A stretch of 64,000 nucleotides of DNA from DATAEE01 sp036258175 (GCA_036258175.1 DATAEE010000279.1:60437-124436); one strand, 5' to 3'; positions 7,509 through 15,374 are shown, counted from the first letter of the stretch. Notes: generated by a model not told the origin, from the sequence alone. Program-made: numbers and translations.

Positions 7509-8967
7509 CGGGCGGCCTCGCCTTCCACCAGTCCGTGTCGCGCTCGTACGCGTGCGCGACGCCGAAGATCGTGGCTTCGTCGAACGGACGGCCGACGAAC
7601 TGCAGGCCGACCGGCAGTCCGTCTGCAAACCCGCATGGGATGCTGATCGCCGGCAGACCGGCCAGCGGCGCGCTCACCGTGAAGACGTCTGCCAGATACA
7701 TCTTCAGCGGGTCCGCCGTGCGCTCTCCGGACCGAAAGGCCGGTGTGGGACTCGTCGGCAGTGCGACGACGTCGGCGGATGCGAGGGCCCGCTCGAAATC
7801 CTGGCGGATCAGCGTACGCACCTGCTGCGCCTTCAGATAGTACGCGTCGTAGTAGCCGGCGCTGAGGACGTACGTGCCGAGCATGATGCGCCGCTTCACT
7901 TCGGGGCCGAACCCCGCCTCCCGCGTCCGCCCATACATTGCGATGAGCGTGTCCCCGGGATCGAGCGGCGCGCGCACCCCGTATCTGACGCCGTCATAGC
8001 GGGCGAGGTTCGAACTCGCCTCCGCGGTTGCTATCAAGTAATAGATAGCGATCGCGTGGCGGTTGTGGGGGAGTTCGACGTCAATGATCTTTGCCCCGCG
8101 TGCTTTCAACGCTTCCACCGCGTCGTCGAACGCCTGACGGACACCGGCGTCGAGACCCTCTTCCAGCAGCCGGCGCGGGACCGCGATCGTCCGGCCCCGG
8201 AGGCCTTTCGCCGGCTCGAGCGCAGCGGCATAGTCGGCGACGGGCGCCAGCGCTGCCGTCGCATCACACGGATCGGGGCCCGCTATCGCCTGAAGGACGA
8301 GCGCGGCATCCTCGACGGTGCGCGCAATCGGACCAATCTGATCGAGCGACGAGGCGAATGCGATCAGGCCGTAGCGTGAAACGCGGCCCCAGGTGGGCTT
8401 CAATCCGGTGACACCGCACAGCGCGGCGGGCTGTCGGACCGAACCGCCTGTATCCGATCCAAGCGCCACAGGAACCATTGTCGCGGCAACCGCCGCCGCA
8501 GAGCCGCCGCTCGATCCGCCGGGAATGCGATCGAGCGCCCACGGATTCTTCACCGGGCCGTAGGCGCAGTTTTCGGTGGACGAACCCATTGCGAACTCGT
8601 CGCATCGCGTCTTGCCGACGATGACGGCGCCGGCACGCTCCAGGCGCGAGACGACCGTCGCGTCGTATGGCGGCCTGTACCCGTCGAGAATCCGCGAGCC
8701 CGCGGTCGTCGTGAGACCACGCGTGCAGAGATTGTCCTTCAGCGCAATTGGTACGCCCGCAAGCGGCAGGCTTGCCAATGCGGCGTGGTCACGGTCGAGC
8801 GTCCGCGCCCGGTCGAGAGCGCGCTCCGCCGCGACAGTCTGGAATGCGTTGAGCGATGGGTCAATATGGGCGATCCGCTCGAGGGCTGCCTCACACGCCT
8901 CCGTCGCGCTCGACCGGCCGGCTGCAACGTCGTCCCGGATTTGTCGTGCCGTACGCGGTTCGCTCAC
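7498..8967 (-). CDS. gatA: Glu-tRNA(Gln)/Asp-tRNA(Asn) amidotransferase subunit A
   Basis: Amidase subunit of GatCAB, which releases ammonia from glutamine for transamidation of mischarged Glu-tRNA(Gln) or Asp-tRNA(Asn). The Ser-cisSer-Lys triad can be placed at K77 (ALKDNL), S152 (PGGSSGGSAA) and S176 (SDTGGSVRQP). Length 489 is typical. It overlaps gatC by ATGA. gatB is not in the window, as often happens when the genes are split. Confidence 0.97.
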   Translation of the reverse strand: MSEPRTARQIRDDVAAGRSSATEACEAALERIAHIDPSLNAFQTVAAERALDRARTLDRDHAALASLPLAGVPIALKDNLCTRGLTTTAGSRILDGYRPPYDATVVSRLERAGAVIVGKTRCDEFAMGSSTENCAYGPVKNPWALDRIPGGSSGGSAAAVAATMVPVALGSDTGGSVRQPAALCGVTGLKPTWGRVSRYGLIAFASSLDQIGPIARTVEDAALVLQAIAGPDPCDATAALAPVADYAAALEPAKGLRGRTIAVPRRLLEEGLDAGVRQAFDDAVEALKARGAKIIDVELPHNRHAIAIYYLIATAEASSNLARYDGVRYGVRAPLDPGDTLIAMYGRTREAGFGPEVKRRIMLGTYVLSAGYYDAYYLKAQQVRTLIRQDFERALASADVVALPTSPTPAFRSGERTADPLKMYLADVFTVSAPLAGLPAISIPCGFADGLPVGLQFVGRPFDEATIFGVAHAYERDTDWWKARPPVSG

Positions 8968-9257
8968 CCGATCACCTTTGGAACCCGAAAGAACCCGGCC
9001 TCCTGCGCCGGATCGGGTGCAGCGGCGAGCGCTTCCTCGCGGGGCAGCGACGGACGGCGTTCGTCCTCCCGGAGCGGCGGAGGGGCGGCGAGCGGCTGAG
9101 CTGTCGGCGGAACGCCAGCCGTGTCGATGGCCAGCACCTCGTCGGCGTAATGAAGGATGTCGGCGAGCTGACGCGCAAACAGCTCTTTTTCTTCAGATGT
9201 CAGCGCGAGGCGGGCGAGCAACGCGATGCGCTCGACATCCTCTTTAGTAAAGGCCAC
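8964..9257 (-). CDS. gatC: Glu-tRNA(Gln)/Asp-tRNA(Asn) amidotransferase subunit C
   Basis: Small subunit that wraps around GatA and GatB and stabilises the amidotransferase. 97 residues; the N-terminal helix VERIALLARLALTSEEKELFARQLADILHY and the tail signature GFFRVPKVIG are typical. The start is GTG. The divergent neighbour's start codon is only 17 bp away, and a TAATAT hexamer ends 6 nt before this GTG, so the mRNA may be leaderless. Confidence 0.95.
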   Translation of the reverse strand: MAFTKEDVERIALLARLALTSEEKELFARQLADILHYADEVLAIDTAGVPPTAQPLAAPPPLREDERRPSLPREEALAAAPDPAQEAGFFRVPKVIG

Positions 9258-9274
9258 GGGCGTATATTACCCGC
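9258..9274. promoter_or_regulatory. Bidirectional -10 between gatC and the MEMO1-like gene
   Basis: On the plus strand TATATT (9263-9268) ends 6 nt before the ATG of the MEMO1 homologue. On the minus strand TAATAT (9264-9269) ends 6 nt before the GTG of gatC. The two boxes overlap by five bases and are symmetric. There is no room for ribosome binding sites. The sequence is seen; promoter activity is inferred. Confidence 0.55.
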
Positions 9275-10126
9275 ATGCCCGCGCCTCCCATCCGGCCGCC
9301 GGCGGTGGCCGGCACCTGGTATCCGGGCAGTCGTGGCGCGCTCGAGCGGGAGGTGGACTCGCTCCTCGGGGCGGCTGAAGTGGCGGCTGTGCCGGCCGGC
9401 GCGCTGGTCGGCGTCATCGCGCCGCATGCCGGCATGATGTTCTCCGGCGGCGTCGCAGCGCACGCGTACAAAGTCGCGTCTGGCGCTGCAGTGGACGTGA
9501 TCGCACTCGTCGGACCGTCGCACTTCGTTGGTTTCGAGGGCATCGCCATCTTCGAGCGTGGGGCATTCGAGACTCCGCTGGGTCTCGCGCAGGTGGATGA
9601 GACGGTAGGCGCCGCGCTGATGTCCGCGTCGCCACTCATCCGGCCACATCTATCCGCGCACACGCGCGAGCACTCGCTCGAGATGCAGCTGCCGTTTCTG
9701 CAGCGCGTGCTGCCGGGCGTGCCGATCGTCCCGCTCGCGATCGGGTTTCAGACGCGCGAAACGATTGGCGCGCTCGCCGAGGCGCTCGCGGCCGCGCTCG
9801 ATGGGCGGCGTGCGCTCCTCGTTGCCAGCACCGACTTGTCTCACTACTTCGACGCGCAGACCGCCACCGCCCTCGACGCGCGGGTTGTCGAGTGCGTGGA
9901 TCGGTTCGACGCCGACGCGCTGCTCAGCGAGTTCGAACGGTATCCGGAGGGCGAGCGCGGCCGATACGTCGCCTGCGGCGGGGGCGCCGCGATTGCGGTG
10001 ATGCGCGCGGCGCGGGCACTCGGCGCCGGCGCCGCGCGTGTGCTCAAGTACGCGCATTCCGGCGAGATTTCCGGCGACCATGCCACGGTCGTCGGCTATC
10101 TCGCGGCCGGGCTGTGGAAAGCCTGA
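9275..10126 (+). CDS. MEMO1 family protein (AmmeMemoRadiSam system protein B)
   Basis: A 283-residue member of the Memo family, related in fold to extradiol dioxygenases. Characteristic stretches are VAGTWYPG near 11, APHAGMMFSGG near 49, GPSHF near 80, HSLEMQLPFLQ near 134, STDLSHY near 186 and the CGGGA motif near 234. These place the His and Cys residues that can bind metal. The function in bacteria is not settled; in humans MEMO1 binds iron or copper. It overlaps the AMMECR1-domain gene downstream, its usual partner. Confidence 0.92.
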   Translation: MPAPPIRPPAVAGTWYPGSRGALEREVDSLLGAAEVAAVPAGALVGVIAPHAGMMFSGGVAAHAYKVASGAAVDVIALVGPSHFVGFEGIAIFERGAFETPLGLAQVDETVGAALMSASPLIRPHLSAHTREHSLEMQLPFLQRVLPGVPIVPLAIGFQTRETIGALAEALAAALDGRRALLVASTDLSHYFDAQTATALDARVVECVDRFDADALLSEFERYPEGERGRYVACGGGAAIAVMRAARALGAGAARVLKYAHSGEISGDHATVVGYLAAGLWKA

Positions 10127-10686
10127 TCCTCGACGGGGACGATCGCCGCACGCTGCTCGACATCGCGCGCGAGGCGATTCGCTCGCGCCTGGCGCCAGGC
10201 ACCAGGCACCCGGCACCCGGCACGGAGGGAGCGCTCTCCCGTCGGTGTCCGGCCTTTGTCACGTTGCGCCGGGGCGATCAGCTGCGGGGCTGCATCGGCC
10301 ACGTGGAAGCTGACCGGCCCCTTGTGGACGTCATCGCGCGCGCGGCAGTCGCTGCGGCGTTCGAGGATCCCCGTTTCCCGCCAGTCACCGCGGCCGAACT
10401 GGACGAGATTTCGATCGAGATCTCCGTGCTGGGTCCGATGCAGCAGGTCCCTGATCTTTCAACCATCGAGGTCGGACGCCACGGGCTGGTCGTCCAGTCC
10501 GGCGCCAAGCGCGGCTTGCTGCTGCCCCAGGTTCCGACCGAGTGGGGCTGGGATCGCGACACGTTTCTCGATCAGCTCTGCCTCAAGGCGGGTCTCCCGC
10601 GCGGCGCATGGCGCACCGGCGCCGAGATCCTGTGCTTCGAGGCGGATGTCTTCGGCGACAGCGACCTGCCGCGCAGGATTCGCTGA
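10114..10686 (+). CDS. AMMECR1 domain protein (AmmeMemoRadiSam system protein A)
   Basis: AMMECR1-fold protein with the family signature LRGCIGH at residues 57-63 and the conserved AFEDPRFPPV and VPTEWGWDRDTFL segments. The GTG start lies inside the end of the MEMO1-like gene (13-base overlap), which suggests translational coupling. Residues about 26-38 (APGTRHPAPGTEG) are encoded by a 7-bp CCAGGCA tandem repeat inserted between the first helix and the core. The radical SAM third member of the AmmeMemoRadiSam system is not in the window. The biochemical role is unknown. Confidence 0.9.
   Translation: MESLILDGDDRRTLLDIAREAIRSRLAPGTRHPAPGTEGALSRRCPAFVTLRRGDQLRGCIGHVEADRPLVDVIARAAVAAAFEDPRFPPVTAAELDEISIEISVLGPMQQVPDLSTIEVGRHGLVVQSGAKRGLLLPQVPTEWGWDRDTFLDQLCLKAGLPRGAWRTGAEILCFEADVFGDSDLPRRIR
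10194..10223. repeat. CCAGGCA heptamer repeat inside the AMMECR1 gene
   Basis: Four 7-bp units (CCAGGCA, CCAGGCA, CCCGGCA, CCCGGCA) lie in the coding sequence and give an A-P-G-T-R-H-P-A-P-G-T peptide. Confidence 0.7.
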
Positions 10687-10687
10687 A

Positions 10688-11551
10688 TCACCGCCTCAGG
10701 CTCCTGAGCAGCGCCAGATTCATCTCGTCCAGCGGATCCACCTGCCCGCGCAGCGTCGCGTCCTTCTCCTTCGGCGTCTCAATCACCATCGGCAGGTCCC
10801 CAAAGCGCGGGTCGTTGAGGATCCGCTCGAACGTCGCGTTGCCGAGGCAGCCTTTCCCGATGTGCTCGTGGCGATCGACGCGGCTGCCGCACGGCCGCTT
10901 CGAGTCGTTCAGGTGAAACAGCTTGAGCCGGTCGAGGCCGACGATGCGATCGAACGCGTCGAAGGTGTCGCGGTGGCCGTCGGGCGTGGTGATGTCGTAG
11001 CCGGCCGAAATGAGGTGACAGGTATCGAGACAGACCCCGACGCGCCGGGTTCGACCGACGGCCCGGATGATCGTGGCCAGATGCTCGAAGCGGTGGCCGA
11101 GGTTGGTACCTTGTCCCGCGGTGTGTTCGATCAGAATCCGGAGGCGCGACCGCTTCCGCGCGCCGAGAAGCCCGCGAAGCGCGTCGGCGATGAGGTTCAG
11201 GCCAGCCTCCTCTGACGCGTGCGACCCCGGATGCATGACGATCGCATCCAGGCCGAGCGCGTCGGCGCGATCGAGCTCTTCGCCGAGGGCGGCGATCGAC
11301 TTCGCGCGCAGCGCGGCGTCGGCCGACGCGACATTTATCAGGTAGCTGTTATGGGCGACGATGGGCGCGACGCACGTTTCGCGGGCGCGCCGGCGGAACA
11401 CGTCGCGCTCCTCAGGCGGGATCGGCCGCGCGCGCCACTGTCCGACCGACTTCGTGAAGATCTGAAGCGTCTCGCATCCTGAGGCCACCGCCCGATCGAT
11501 CGCGCGCGGCAGCCCGCCGGCAATGGAGAGGTGCGCGCCCAGTCTGGGCAT
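10688..11551 (-). CDS. nfo: Endonuclease IV
   Basis: Zinc-dependent AP endonuclease of base-excision repair. The three-zinc ligand set can be followed: H67 (VAHNSYLIN), H107 (MHPGSH), E142 (LIEHTAGQG), D176/H179 (CLDTCHLISAGYD), then FHLNDSK, DRHEHIGKG and VIETP. I start at MPRLGAHLS, the usual family N-terminus; an ATG six codons upstream would overlap the divergent gene's start. 287 residues. It converges head-on with the AMMECR1 gene (one base between stops). Confidence 0.95.
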   Translation of the reverse strand: MPRLGAHLSIAGGLPRAIDRAVASGCETLQIFTKSVGQWRARPIPPEERDVFRRRARETCVAPIVAHNSYLINVASADAALRAKSIAALGEELDRADALGLDAIVMHPGSHASEEAGLNLIADALRGLLGARKRSRLRILIEHTAGQGTNLGHRFEHLATIIRAVGRTRRVGVCLDTCHLISAGYDITTPDGHRDTFDAFDRIVGLDRLKLFHLNDSKRPCGSRVDRHEHIGKGCLGNATFERILNDPRFGDLPMVIETPKEKDATLRGQVDPLDEMNLALLRSLRR

Positions 11552-11567
11552 CGGGTACCATGCTGGC
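11552..11567. promoter_or_regulatory. Compact divergent promoter region, nfo / zinc phosphodiesterase-like gene
   Basis: Only 16 bp separate the two start codons. TACCAT ends 6 nt before the plus-strand ATG. On the minus strand the best hexamer is CATGGT, 5 nt before the nfo ATG, a weak match. Inference from spacing. Confidence 0.35.
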
Positions 11568-12473
11568 ATGGTTCGAGCGGGTTCGAGAAGGTTCTTCGCC
11601 GCCGCGATCGGCTGCGCGCTTGTGCTTGTGACCGTGTCCGCCGGCGCCTGGGGCTTCGACGTTCATCGCATGCTCACCGGTCGCGCGATTGAATTGCTGC
11701 CATCGGAGCTCCGGCCGTTCTTCGAGAAGCATCGCGCGATGATCGTCGAACACTCGATCGATCCGGATCTCTGGCGCAACGCCGGCTTTCTCGAGGAACC
11801 GCCGCGGCACTTCCTGGACATGGACGGCTACGGACCGTACCCCTTCGCGCATCTGCCGCGCGACTACGATGCGGCGGTCAAGAAGTACGGGAAGGACATG
11901 GTCGTCAAGAACGGACTGCTGCCGTGGAGGGCGGCGGAGATCTACGACAAGCTGGTGAAGGCGTTTCGTGACTACGGTGACGGATCGACGCCGTTCGCCG
12001 GGGACGACATCAAGTTCTTCAGCGCTATTCTCGCGCACTACACAGGAGACGCGCACGTGCCGTTTCACGCGGCGCTCAACTATGACGGTCAGCTGACGAA
12101 CCAGCACGGGATCCATGCGCGCTTCGAAGCGGAGTTGATGCGCCGGTACGCCGATCGTGTGACGCTCGCGCCGAAACCGCCCGCTCCAGTGCGCCAGCCG
12201 CGTGATTTCATCTTCGATACGCTCATCTCCGGCTTTCCGCTCGTCGAGACAGTGCTGAGCGTCGATCGCCAGGCAGTCGTCGGGCGCGACGAGTACGACA
12301 ATGCCTACTTCGATCAGCTCTTCGCGGGTTCGAAGGAGATTCTCGAGCGACGGCTCGCCGAAGCGTCAAGCGGAATCGCCGGGATGATCGCCGGCGCCTG
12401 GGAAACGGCCGGCCGCCCGCCCGTGCCGCTCGACCCGCCGCGCGCGAATCGGAAGATTCGCAAACCGGTGTAG
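11568..12473 (+). CDS. Secreted zinc-dependent phospholipase C / S1-P1 nuclease-like protein
   Basis: A 301-residue exported protein. The signal peptide (FFAAAIGCALVLVTVSAGA) would be cut before W28, leaving an N-terminal Trp-Gly. In the phospholipase C and S1/P1 nuclease superfamily the N-terminal Trp itself binds zinc, so this fits well. Further ligand-type His/Asp residues follow: DVHRMLTG, EHSIDPD, RHFLDMD, AHYTGDAHVPFH near 150 and NQHGIHARFEAE. I cannot decide between lipase and nuclease activity from sequence alone. The C-terminal 60 residues are Pro/Arg-rich. Its start is 16 bp from divergent nfo. Confidence 0.72.
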   Translation: MVRAGSRRFFAAAIGCALVLVTVSAGAWGFDVHRMLTGRAIELLPSELRPFFEKHRAMIVEHSIDPDLWRNAGFLEEPPRHFLDMDGYGPYPFAHLPRDYDAAVKKYGKDMVVKNGLLPWRAAEIYDKLVKAFRDYGDGSTPFAGDDIKFFSAILAHYTGDAHVPFHAALNYDGQLTNQHGIHARFEAELMRRYADRVTLAPKPPAPVRQPRDFIFDTLISGFPLVETVLSVDRQAVVGRDEYDNAYFDQLFAGSKEILERRLAEASSGIAGMIAGAWETAGRPPVPLDPPRANRKIRKPV

Positions 12474-12474
12474 G

Positions 12475-12545
12475 CGCGACCTTCCGCCTTCGCTGAAGCG
12501 ACGGCGGACCGCCGCAGCCTTGGCGTAGGCGGTCAGGTCGGGCGT
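12475..12545. terminator. Paired hairpins between convergent genes
   Basis: Two adjacent GC-rich stems (12484-12507 and 12508-12534; arms CCGCC/GGCGG) sit inside an outer arm pair GCGACCT/AGGTCGG. They fill most of the gap between a plus-strand and a minus-strand gene end. No T-run follows. A related CCGAAGGCGAAGGCGGG stretch occurs after terC. Probably a dispersed element acting as a bidirectional terminator. Confidence 0.5.
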
Positions 12546-12552
12546 GTCCGAG

Positions 12553-13005
12553 TTATCCCCGCCGATCGTTCAACCAGCGCTCGACCGGCACCAGCAGGAC
12601 CAGCGTGAGGAGCGTGGTCGCCGTCGCGACGATCGCCAGCGAGTAACGTCCCGCTCCCGCCGCGACGCCGGTCGCGGCGTTCATCCAGATGGTTGCGGCG
12701 GTCGTCAGACCCTGGATCGTCCCCTTGGTATGGAGAATCGCGCCGCCTCCCAGGAACCCGATGCCAGTCACGATCTGCGCGGCAATCCGGCCCGGGTCGC
12801 CGGTCGGTCCCGGGATCTCGATGGACAGGATCGTGAAGAGCGCCGAGCCCATCGTGATCAGAATGTTCGTGCGAAGCCCGGCCTCTTTCTGACGGAGTTC
12901 GCGTTCCAGGCCGATGACCGCTCCCAGCGCTGCGGCAAGGAACATCCGGCCGAGGAGGTCGGTGAACAGCACGTGCACCGGGGTCGGAACGTCAGGTACT
13001 GTCAC
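12553..13005 (-). CDS. MgtC/SapB family membrane protein
   Basis: 150 residues with four predicted membrane helices. It carries the MgtC core: LAAALGAVIGLERELRQKEAGLRTN (residues 23-47) and TGIGFLGGGAILHTKGTIQGLTTAATIW (about 79-106), both strongly conserved in the family. The family is linked to growth in low Mg2+ and to inhibition of ATP synthase in pathogens, but many free-living members are uncharacterised. This one is the short form without the C-terminal ACT-like domain. GTG start in a GTGA overlap with the upstream lipoprotein gene. Confidence 0.9.
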   Translation of the reverse strand: MTVPDVPTPVHVLFTDLLGRMFLAAALGAVIGLERELRQKEAGLRTNILITMGSALFTILSIEIPGPTGDPGRIAAQIVTGIGFLGGGAILHTKGTIQGLTTAATIWMNAATGVAAGAGRYSLAIVATATTLLTLVLLVPVERWLNDRRG

Positions 13006-13607
13006 GGCTGAATCTTCAAGCGGGTCCGGTCGGCTGTGATCTCGATGTCAGCCACTTCGTGGCGCAGGTCCTCGCCCGCGACGAGATCGTATCGGCCCGC
13101 CGGTACGACGAACAGCATCCATGCGGCGGTCCGCGCCGCGGGCGTCACGCGGCTCGCCGCATCGCGCGATCCCGACGGGTAGAGCATCGCTTCGCCCTGA
13201 ACCGGCCCGCCGTCCTTCGCGCGCACCTGCAACGCGCCGAACCCGTTCCGGACGTTGATCACTTCGAGATGGTCGCCCGCCTCATCGGGGTACGCCATGA
13301 CGGCGAGTCGCTCGGCCCAGCGGATCCCGACCACGCGACCCTCGTGTTCGACAATCGCCTGCACGTCGTACAACCCGGTTGCGACCTCGACGACGTGCCG
13401 CTCGCCGCGCGAAACCGCCGCGACCGGCGTCGTCCGCGTCCCGGAAGGGTGAATCTGGACGCGCGAGCGCGTCGAGACATCCTCGGTGCCGGCGAACACC
13501 CGGATTTCGAGCCGGACCGTCTCGCCGCTGGTCTGGCCAGGGCTCCATCGAAGCGTGGACGGCTCAGGTCCCGCGGCAATGCAGGCGAGAAGAACGCCTC
13601 CCAGCAC
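13002..13607 (-). CDS. Putative lipoprotein of unknown function
   Basis: 201 residues, GTG start. The N-terminus MLGGVLLACIAAG has a hydrophobic run ending in LLAC, which could be a lipobox, but the n-region lacks positive charge; no earlier start codon exists before an in-frame stop. The body is beta-rich (VRLEIRVFAGTEDV, GLYDVQAIVEHEGRVVG, VPAGRYDLVAG) and resembles carboxypeptidase-regulatory or Ig-like folds, without a family I can name. It is coupled by GTGA to mgtC, so both products may act in the envelope together. Confidence 0.6.
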   Translation of the reverse strand: MLGGVLLACIAAGPEPSTLRWSPGQTSGETVRLEIRVFAGTEDVSTRSRVQIHPSGTRTTPVAAVSRGERHVVEVATGLYDVQAIVEHEGRVVGIRWAERLAVMAYPDEAGDHLEVINVRNGFGALQVRAKDGGPVQGEAMLYPSGSRDAASRVTPAARTAAWMLFVVPAGRYDLVAGEDLRHEVADIEITADRTRLKIQP

Positions 13608-13625
13608 CGACCGTATTATGTATCA
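13608..13625. promoter_or_regulatory. Bidirectional -10 between the lipoprotein and Mit_KHE1-like genes
   Basis: Plus strand: TATTAT (13614-13619) ends 6 nt before the GTG. Minus strand: CATAAT (13615-13620) ends 7 nt before the GTG of the lipoprotein gene. The boxes overlap by five bases in an 18-bp gap. Promoter activity is inferred. Confidence 0.5.
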
Positions 13626-14321
13626 GTGGATGTTTTCCTTATCCCCGCCGGCGGGTCTCGACACGAGCTCTACTGCGAGGTCGCCGATGCGGAGCCGCCA
13701 GTCGATGAGGCCGAATCGCGCGCGGGCATCTTCAAACGGATCGTGAGGCGGTTCCGGGAGCTTCTCGCGACCGCCGAACGGGAACATCGCGAGCGCCACT
13801 CCGGCGCCGCACACGATCCGCAGGAACCGAAGTCTTTCATGCGGCGCGTGCGCGACCGGACGATGCGCTGGATCGCCGAGTCGATCGCCGAACAGCGGCT
13901 CCTGTGGCATCTGCGAGGATGCAAGGAAGCGACGCTCGTGTACCCGCACGACCTCACGGAACGGGATGCGATGGCCGCGCTGATGTCGCAGCTGACCGTC
14001 GACTACGAGCGGCACCGTCGCTGGTTCGTCATCGATCTGCTCGGGTTCATGGCCTCGGGGCTGGTCATGCTCGTCCCGGGTCCGAACGTGCTGGCCTACT
14101 ACTTTCTTTTCCGCTTCGTCGGTCACTTCCTCTCGATGCGCGGCGCGCGGCAGGGATTGCAGGTCGTGCACTGGCATACGCAGCCGAGCCCGGCGCTCAG
14201 CGAGCTGCGTGCGACGCTCGCACTCCAGCCCGAGGCGCGCGAGCGGCGCCTGCACGACATCGCGGCGCGGTTGAATCTGGAGCACCTCGCGTCGTTCGTC
14301 CAGCGCATTGCGACCGTGTAG
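13626..14321 (+). CDS. Mit_KHE1-like (K+/H+ exchange-related) membrane protein
   Basis: A 231-residue protein beginning VDVFLIPAGGSRHELYCE, which resembles the N-terminus of the Mit_KHE1 family (PF10173). The later segment WFVIDLLGFMASGLVMLVPGPNVLAYYFLFRFVGHF holds one or two membrane helices with the P-G-P-N and F-R motifs I associate with that family. The link to mitochondrial K+/H+ exchange comes only from eukaryotic relatives; the bacterial role is unknown. The frame is open far upstream, but that part is antisense to the lipoprotein gene. It ends 11 bases before lpxD. Confidence 0.6.
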   Translation: MDVFLIPAGGSRHELYCEVADAEPPVDEAESRAGIFKRIVRRFRELLATAEREHRERHSGAAHDPQEPKSFMRRVRDRTMRWIAESIAEQRLLWHLRGCKEATLVYPHDLTERDAMAALMSQLTVDYERHRRWFVIDLLGFMASGLVMLVPGPNVLAYYFLFRFVGHFLSMRGARQGLQVVHWHTQPSPALSELRATLALQPEARERRLHDIAARLNLEHLASFVQRIATV

Positions 14322-14324
14322 AAT
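14319..14324 (+). promoter_or_regulatory. Putative -10 box of lpxD
   Basis: TAGAAT overlaps the upstream gene's stop region and ends 8 nt before the lpxD GTG. Fits the leaderless pattern; inference. Confidence 0.35.
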
Positions 14325-14332
14325 TTCACACC

Positions 14333-15373
14333 GTGACACTCAGTGAGCTCGCGAAACGGCTCGACTGCCGCCTCGAAGGAGATGGCGCGCTCGACATCAC
14401 GGGCGTGGCCGGGCTGGAGCAGGCGAAGCCGGGCGACTTGACGTTCTTCTCGAACGCGAAGTACGCGGCGGCGCTCGCCGCCACCCGGGCCTCCGCGGTC
14501 ATCGCCAGCGACGACGTCCCCAAGCCCTCCTGCGCCGTGCTGCGCAGCCCGCATCCATACCTGGCATTCGCGAAAGCGGTCGAGATTCTCGCGCCGCAGG
14601 TCCGGCCCGGCCCCGGCGTGCACCCGCTGGCGTCGATCGCAGATGGGGTCACGCTCGGCGACGGCGTCTCGATCGGTCCGTTTGTCGCTGTAGCCGAAGG
14701 CGCGTCGATCGGTGCGCGCACGATCGTGTATCCGCACGTGACGATCGGACGCGGCGCGGTCATCGGTGACGACTGCGTCGTTCACGCGCGCGCGTCGATT
14801 CGCGAGCAGGTGCGGATCGGGCGGCGCGTGATCCTCCAGGACGGCGTCGTAGTCGGCAGCGACGGCTACGGTTTTGCGCGGCGCCCCGACGGGACGCACC
14901 ACAAGATCCCGCAGACCGGCGGCGTTGTGATCGAAGATGACGTCGAGATCGGGGCGAACTCGACGATCGATCGGCCGGCGGTAGGGGAGACGCGCATCGG
15001 CCCCGGGGCAAAGCTCGACAACCTCGTCCACATCGCGCACGGCGTGCAAATCGGCCGTGATGTGCTGCTTGCGGCACAGGTGGGAATCGCCGGCAGCACC
15101 GTGGTCGAGGACGGCGTGATCATGGGCGGGCAGGCCGGAGTTGTCGGTCACATTACGATTGGCCGCGGAGCAGTGCTGGCCGCTCAGTCCGGCGTGACGA
15201 ACTCCGTGGACGCCGGGACGTTCGTCACCGGGTACCCGGCCATTCCGAACCGTGAGTGGCTCAAGGCGTCGACGGTTTTCAAGAAGCTGCCGGAATTACG
15301 AAAAACGGTCGCCGATCTCGAACGGAGGATCGAGGAACTCGAAGCCGCCCTGGCGCGCCGCCCTATGCCATAA
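14333..15373 (+). CDS. lpxD: UDP-3-O-acylglucosamine N-acyltransferase
   Basis: Third step of lipid A synthesis: N-acylation of UDP-3-O-acylglucosamine. From the GTG start the protein has 346 residues, normal for LpxD. The N-terminal uridine-binding domain includes GVAGLEQAKPGDLTFFSNAKY; hexapeptide repeats of the left-handed beta-helix begin near residue 100 (ADGVTLGDGVSIGPFVAVAE) and include the catalytic-type HIAHGVQIGRD region. A C-terminal coiled helix (LRKTVADLERRIEELEAAL) closes the trimer. With lpxB nearby it shows an LPS-bearing outer membrane. Confidence 0.96.
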   Translation: MTLSELAKRLDCRLEGDGALDITGVAGLEQAKPGDLTFFSNAKYAAALAATRASAVIASDDVPKPSCAVLRSPHPYLAFAKAVEILAPQVRPGPGVHPLASIADGVTLGDGVSIGPFVAVAEGASIGARTIVYPHVTIGRGAVIGDDCVVHARASIREQVRIGRRVILQDGVVVGSDGYGFARRPDGTHHKIPQTGGVVIEDDVEIGANSTIDRPAVGETRIGPGAKLDNLVHIAHGVQIGRDVLLAAQVGIAGSTVVEDGVIMGGQAGVVGHITIGRGAVLAAQSGVTNSVDAGTFVTGYPAIPNREWLKASTVFKKLPELRKTVADLERRIEELEAALARRPMP

Positions 15374-15374
15374 T
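15369..15374 (+). promoter_or_regulatory. Putative -10 box of the first M16 gene
   Basis: CATAAT, overlapping the lpxD stop codon, ends 6 nt before the ATG. Inference from the recurring spacing. Confidence 0.35.
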
